A model generated the notes under the pieces. That model did not search any database. It was not told the origin of the DNA and saw only the letters and a program-made list of their open reading frames with translations. A DNA stretch of 6,345 nt from Paracoccaceae bacterium (GTDB lineage: Bacteria > Pseudomonadota > Alphaproteobacteria > Rhodobacterales > Rhodobacteraceae). The first letter of the stretch is position 1, and each line of letters opens with the position of its first letter. The stretch is taken from positions 1 through 6,345 of the forward strand of contig SLQN01000236.1 in the NCBI GenBank assembly GCA_007131465.1, given 5' to 3'. Positions 3,903-6,345 of this stretch are shown one piece after another. The position numbers and the translations under genes are program-made.

Positions 3903-6345
3903 GCATGCGCCCTCCCTCCGGGTCGAAAAAGACAGGGTCGCAGACCTTCACCTGCGCACGGATGCCGCGCAATCCGTCCTCCAGCCGCAGGATTGTTCCA
4001 TGCCGCGCACGGCCATCGCGCAGGAATGCCAGGCCCAGCCAGCTTTGCAGTGTCGGGGAATAGCAGACAGACGTCACATGCCCCTGCCCCTGCGCCGCCT
4101 TTGCCGGGGCATCGGACGGGTAGAGATGCGCGCCTGCCGTGATCTCTGCCGCAGGCTCCAGCGGGCGCAGACCCACGAGTTGCAGGCGGTCGGGTCCGGA
4201 CAGGCCGGGCCGCAGGCTCGCCGCCCGGCCGATGAAATCCTTCTTGGCCGACATCATCCCTGCAAGCCCCAGATCGAAGGCCGTCACGCGCCCGTCAATC
4301 TCGGCATGTGTCACGAAACCCTTTTCGATTCGCAGCACATTCAGGGCTTCCATGCCATAGACACCACCGCCCAACCCCTCGGCCAGCGCAACCAGATGGC
4401 GGAACAGATCGGCCCCATAGCGCGCCGGGACCACGAGTTCATAGCCGCGCTCGCCACTGAAGGAGATTCGGAATATCCATCCCGCGACCCCGCCCAGAGT
4501 GACCGGCGCGCAGCCCATGAAGGGCAGTTCGGGCACATCGCCCAGGAGATGCGCCAGCGCCGCATCCGCCAGCGGCCCGGCAAGGGCGAATTGCGCCCAA
4601 GCTTCGGTGACCGAGATCAGCCGGACCTGCCACCCTGCACAAAACGCCTGTTGCACGAAATCCAGATGGCGCATCACCTCGCCTGCGGCGGCGGTGGTTG
4701 TGGTGATGCGGAACTGCTGATCGCCCAGCCGGGCGCAGGTCCCGTCATCCATGACATGCCCATCCTCGCGCAGCATCAGGCCATAGCGCACGCGACCCGG
4801 TTTCAGGCTCGACATCGTATTTGTGTAGACGAAGTCCAGAAACCGCGCCGCATCCGGCCCCTGCACATCGATTTTCCCCAGGGTGGAGACATCACAGACG
4901 CCAAGAACATGGCGCACGCGCGCAACTTCGCGGTTGCAGGCATCGCGCCAGTCCCTGTCGCCGGGCTGCGGGAAATGGGACGGGCGATACCACAGCCCTG
5001 CCTCGATCATCGGCGCGCCCATCATGCAGGTCTGCGCTTCCGACGGGATCAGCCGTTCGGGCGCAAAGCCCTTGCCCCGCCCCCCGGCCCCGAGGGCTGC
5101 AATCGAGACCGGCACGAAAGGCGGCCGGAAGGTGGTCGTGCCTGTCGCGGGGATCGTGCTGCCCGTGGCATCGGCCAGCACGGCCAGCGCCCCCATATTC
5201 GAGGATTTGCCCTGATCGGGGGCCATGCCTTGCGTGGTGTAGCGCTTCATATGCTCGACCGAGGCGAACCCTTCCTGCGCGGCCTGCGCCACATCCTTCG
5301 TGGTCACGTCATTGGCGAAGTCCAGCCATGCGCGGCCCTTGCCCCGCACCTGCCAAAGCGGCGCGATGACATAGGGCGCATCCGCGGCCTGCGGCAGCTT
5401 GGTGGACGGTGCGCGCAGCCCCAGGTCGTCCAGCGCCGCAGCGGCAGCCTGCGCGCCGCCGCAAAGCGCCTGCGCGGTCGAGAACGCGCCCAGGGCAGCG
5501 CCAGCAAAGCCCATCCCCGGAACCATGCCGGCGCGGGGCACAAACGCGGCGATGGCGTCGTCCCAGACCGGGCGGCCATTCATGTGGCAGGCCAGATGAA
5601 GGGTCGGGTTCCAGCCGCCAGACAGGGCCAGCGTGTCTGCCGCGATCCGGGTTTCGCGCCCCTTCAGGCGCAAGCTCACCTCGCGCAGCCCGTGCCGCCC
5701 GCGCGTGCCTGTGACCATGCCGCCTGCATGGACCGGAAACGCCGCATCGGCGGCAAGATCAGCGCGCGGGTCGATATAGGCGCGGATATCCATACCCCCG
5801 GCAGCCAGCACCCGCGCCGTGGCAAGCGCATGATCATTGTTGCCAAACACCACGACGCGCCCCGGATCAATCGCCCAACGCTGCCAGTAACTGGCAACGG
5901 CGCTCAGCAGCATCACGCCGGGACGGTCATTGGCGGGGTGGGCGATGGGGCGTTCGAGCGCGCCTGTGGCCAGAATGCTGCGCCGCGCCGTGATGCGCCA
6001 GAAACATTCGCGTGGGCTTCGTCCCGGCGCGGCCAGATGCAGCGACACCCTCTCCAGCGCGCCAAAGACGCCGCCATCATAGGCCCCCACTATGCTGGTG
6101 CGCGTCATCATCCGCACGTTTGGCAGGGCGCGCAATTCCGCCACCACCTGCGCTGCCCAATCGGACCCCGACATGTCGTCAATCTGGCCCGGCTCCGACA
6201 ACAAGCGCCCGCCGAACGCGCGGTCCTCCTCGGCCAGGATCACATCTGCCCCGGCCCGGCCCGCCACAAGCGCGGCCATCAGCCCGGCCGGGCCAGACCC
6301 GATCACCAGCAGGTCGCAGAACGCAAACGCCTTTTCATGCGGCGC
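3895..6345 (-). CDS. soxA: Sarcosine oxidase alpha-subunit family flavoprotein, N-terminus cut by the window
   Basis: Large subunit of a heterotetrameric oxidase/dehydrogenase that removes N-methyl groups and passes the one-carbon unit to tetrahydrofolate. The frame runs open to the right edge: 816 residues are visible and roughly 150, the usual N-terminal 2Fe-2S-like (Fer2_4) domain, lie outside. The GTG at 6306 is a valine codon inside the first Rossmann strand (LLVIGSGPAGL), not the start. In fragment numbering, the dinucleotide-binding GxGPAGL is at 16-22, ATGALERP at 126-133, a second nucleotide-binding region with VVVFGNND at 164-171, and GGWNP at 243-247. The sarcosine oxidase A3 domain (about 324-388) contains NDVTTKDVAQAAQEGF and HMKRYTTQGMAPDQGKSSN. 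A GcvT-type folate-binding domain follows (about 438-703; GERGYEL at 631-637, LRIEKGF at 671-677, FDLGLAGMMSAKKDFIG at 690-706), then the GcvT C-terminal barrel (about 718-808). N-methylglutamate dehydrogenase large subunits share this architecture, so soxA names the family rather than a proven substrate. Beta and delta genes should lie upstream, beyond the window. Confidence 0.92.
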   Translation of the reverse strand, partial: APHEKAFAFCDLLVIGSGPAGLMAALVAGRAGADVILAEEDRAFGGRLLSEPGQIDDMSGSDWAAQVVAELRALPNVRMMTRTSIVGAYDGGVFGALERVSLHLAAPGRSPRECFWRITARRSILATGALERPIAHPANDRPGVMLLSAVASYWQRWAIDPGRVVVFGNNDHALATARVLAAGGMDIRAYIDPRADLAADAAFPVHAGGMVTGTRGRHGLREVSLRLKGRETRIAADTLALSGGWNPTLHLACHMNGRPVWDDAIAAFVPRAGMVPGMGFAGAALGAFSTAQALCGGAQAAAAALDDLGLRAPSTKLPQAADAPYVIAPLWQVRGKGRAWLDFANDVTTKDVAQAAQEGFASVEHMKRYTTQGMAPDQGKSSNMGALAVLADATGSTIPATGTTTFRPPFVPVSIAALGAGGRGKGFAPERLIPSEAQTCMMGAPMIEAGLWYRPSHFPQPGDRDWRDACNREVARVRHVLGVCDVSTLGKIDVQGPDAARFLDFVYTNTMSSLKPGRVRYGLMLREDGHVMDDGTCARLGDQQFRITTTTAAAGEVMRHLDFVQQAFCAGWQVRLISVTEAWAQFALAGPLADAALAHLLGDVPELPFMGCAPVTLGGVAGWIFRISFSGERGYELVVPARYGADLFRHLVALAEGLGGGVYGMEALNVLRIEKGFVTHAEIDGRVTAFDLGLAGMMSAKKDFIGRAASLRPGLSGPDRLQLVGLRPLEPAAEITAGAHLYPSDAPAKAAQGQGHVTSVCYSPTLQSWLGLAFLRDGRARHGTILRLEDGLRGIRAQVKVCDPVFFDPEGGRMRD
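3911..3919 (-). promoter_or_regulatory. Strong ribosome binding site deciding the soxG GTG start
   Basis: GGAGGGAGG on the minus strand lies within the last codons of soxA, 8 nt before the GTG at 3902. An ATG 6 nt before the GTG is in the soxA frame and meets the soxA stop after three codons, so it is not a competing start. Confidence 0.7.

Noticed and set aside
4821..5369. A 182-codon plus-strand frame opposite soxA
   Set aside because: It is antisense to the conserved A3 and folate-binding region, and its Arg/Pro/Ser-rich translation looks like a GC-driven shadow.
6304..6306. GTG as the start of the alpha subunit
   Set aside because: The codon lies within the first beta strand of the Rossmann fold, and the frame is open and family-like (AFCDLLVIG) to the window edge, so the gene starts outside.
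1..6345. CRISPR arrays, tRNA or rRNA genes, insertion sequences, phage or toxin-antitoxin genes
   Set aside because: No regularly spaced repeats, tRNA-like cloverleaf, rRNA-like stretch, transposase motif or terminal inverted repeats were seen. The window is nearly filled by ordinary metabolic and transport genes of even composition.

Overview
The window is GC-rich, tightly packed DNA with GTG starts, ATGA overlaps and Shine-Dalgarno sequences. Gene content and protein similarity, judged by eye, suggest an alphaproteobacterium, most likely of the Rhodobacteraceae/Paracoccaceae group. That placement is an inference, because no rRNA or other taxonomic marker is present.

Layout. (1) Bases 1-1186, plus strand: the 3' part of an SbtA-type sodium-dependent bicarbonate permease gene, followed 4 nt after its stop by a small PII-like protein gene (SbtB type). 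(2) Bases 1187-1400: a 214-nt convergent intergenic gap with no gene; it holds a perfect 10-bp palindrome and a short imperfect direct repeat, but no convincing intrinsic terminator. (3) Bases 1401-6345, minus strand, read right to left: a sarcosine oxidase alpha-family gene whose 5' end lies outside the window, the sarcosine oxidase gamma gene overlapping it by 8 nt, a 106-nt gap with a possible promoter/operator, a class III PLP aminotransferase, and a carboxymuconolactone decarboxylase (CMD)-family protein overlapping the aminotransferase by 4 nt.

How the genes work together. SbtA and SbtB are a transporter and its PII-like regulator. The minus-strand genes look like the end of a catabolic operon for an N-methylated amino compound. 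A heterotetrameric sarcosine-oxidase-type enzyme would remove the N-methyl group onto tetrahydrofolate, and the aminotransferase could then take the free amino group. The beta and delta subunits expected for such an enzyme are not in the window and should lie beyond its right edge. The substrate cannot be read from the sequence: sarcosine, N-methylglutamate and other N-methyl amino acids all remain possible.

All five complete or nearly complete families are known. The less ordinary points are the inverted repeat over a possible promoter before the aminotransferase, the sox/aminotransferase/CMD combination, and an SbtB-like protein without the C-terminal cysteine loop of cyanobacterial SbtB. 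I did not find a clearly new system.
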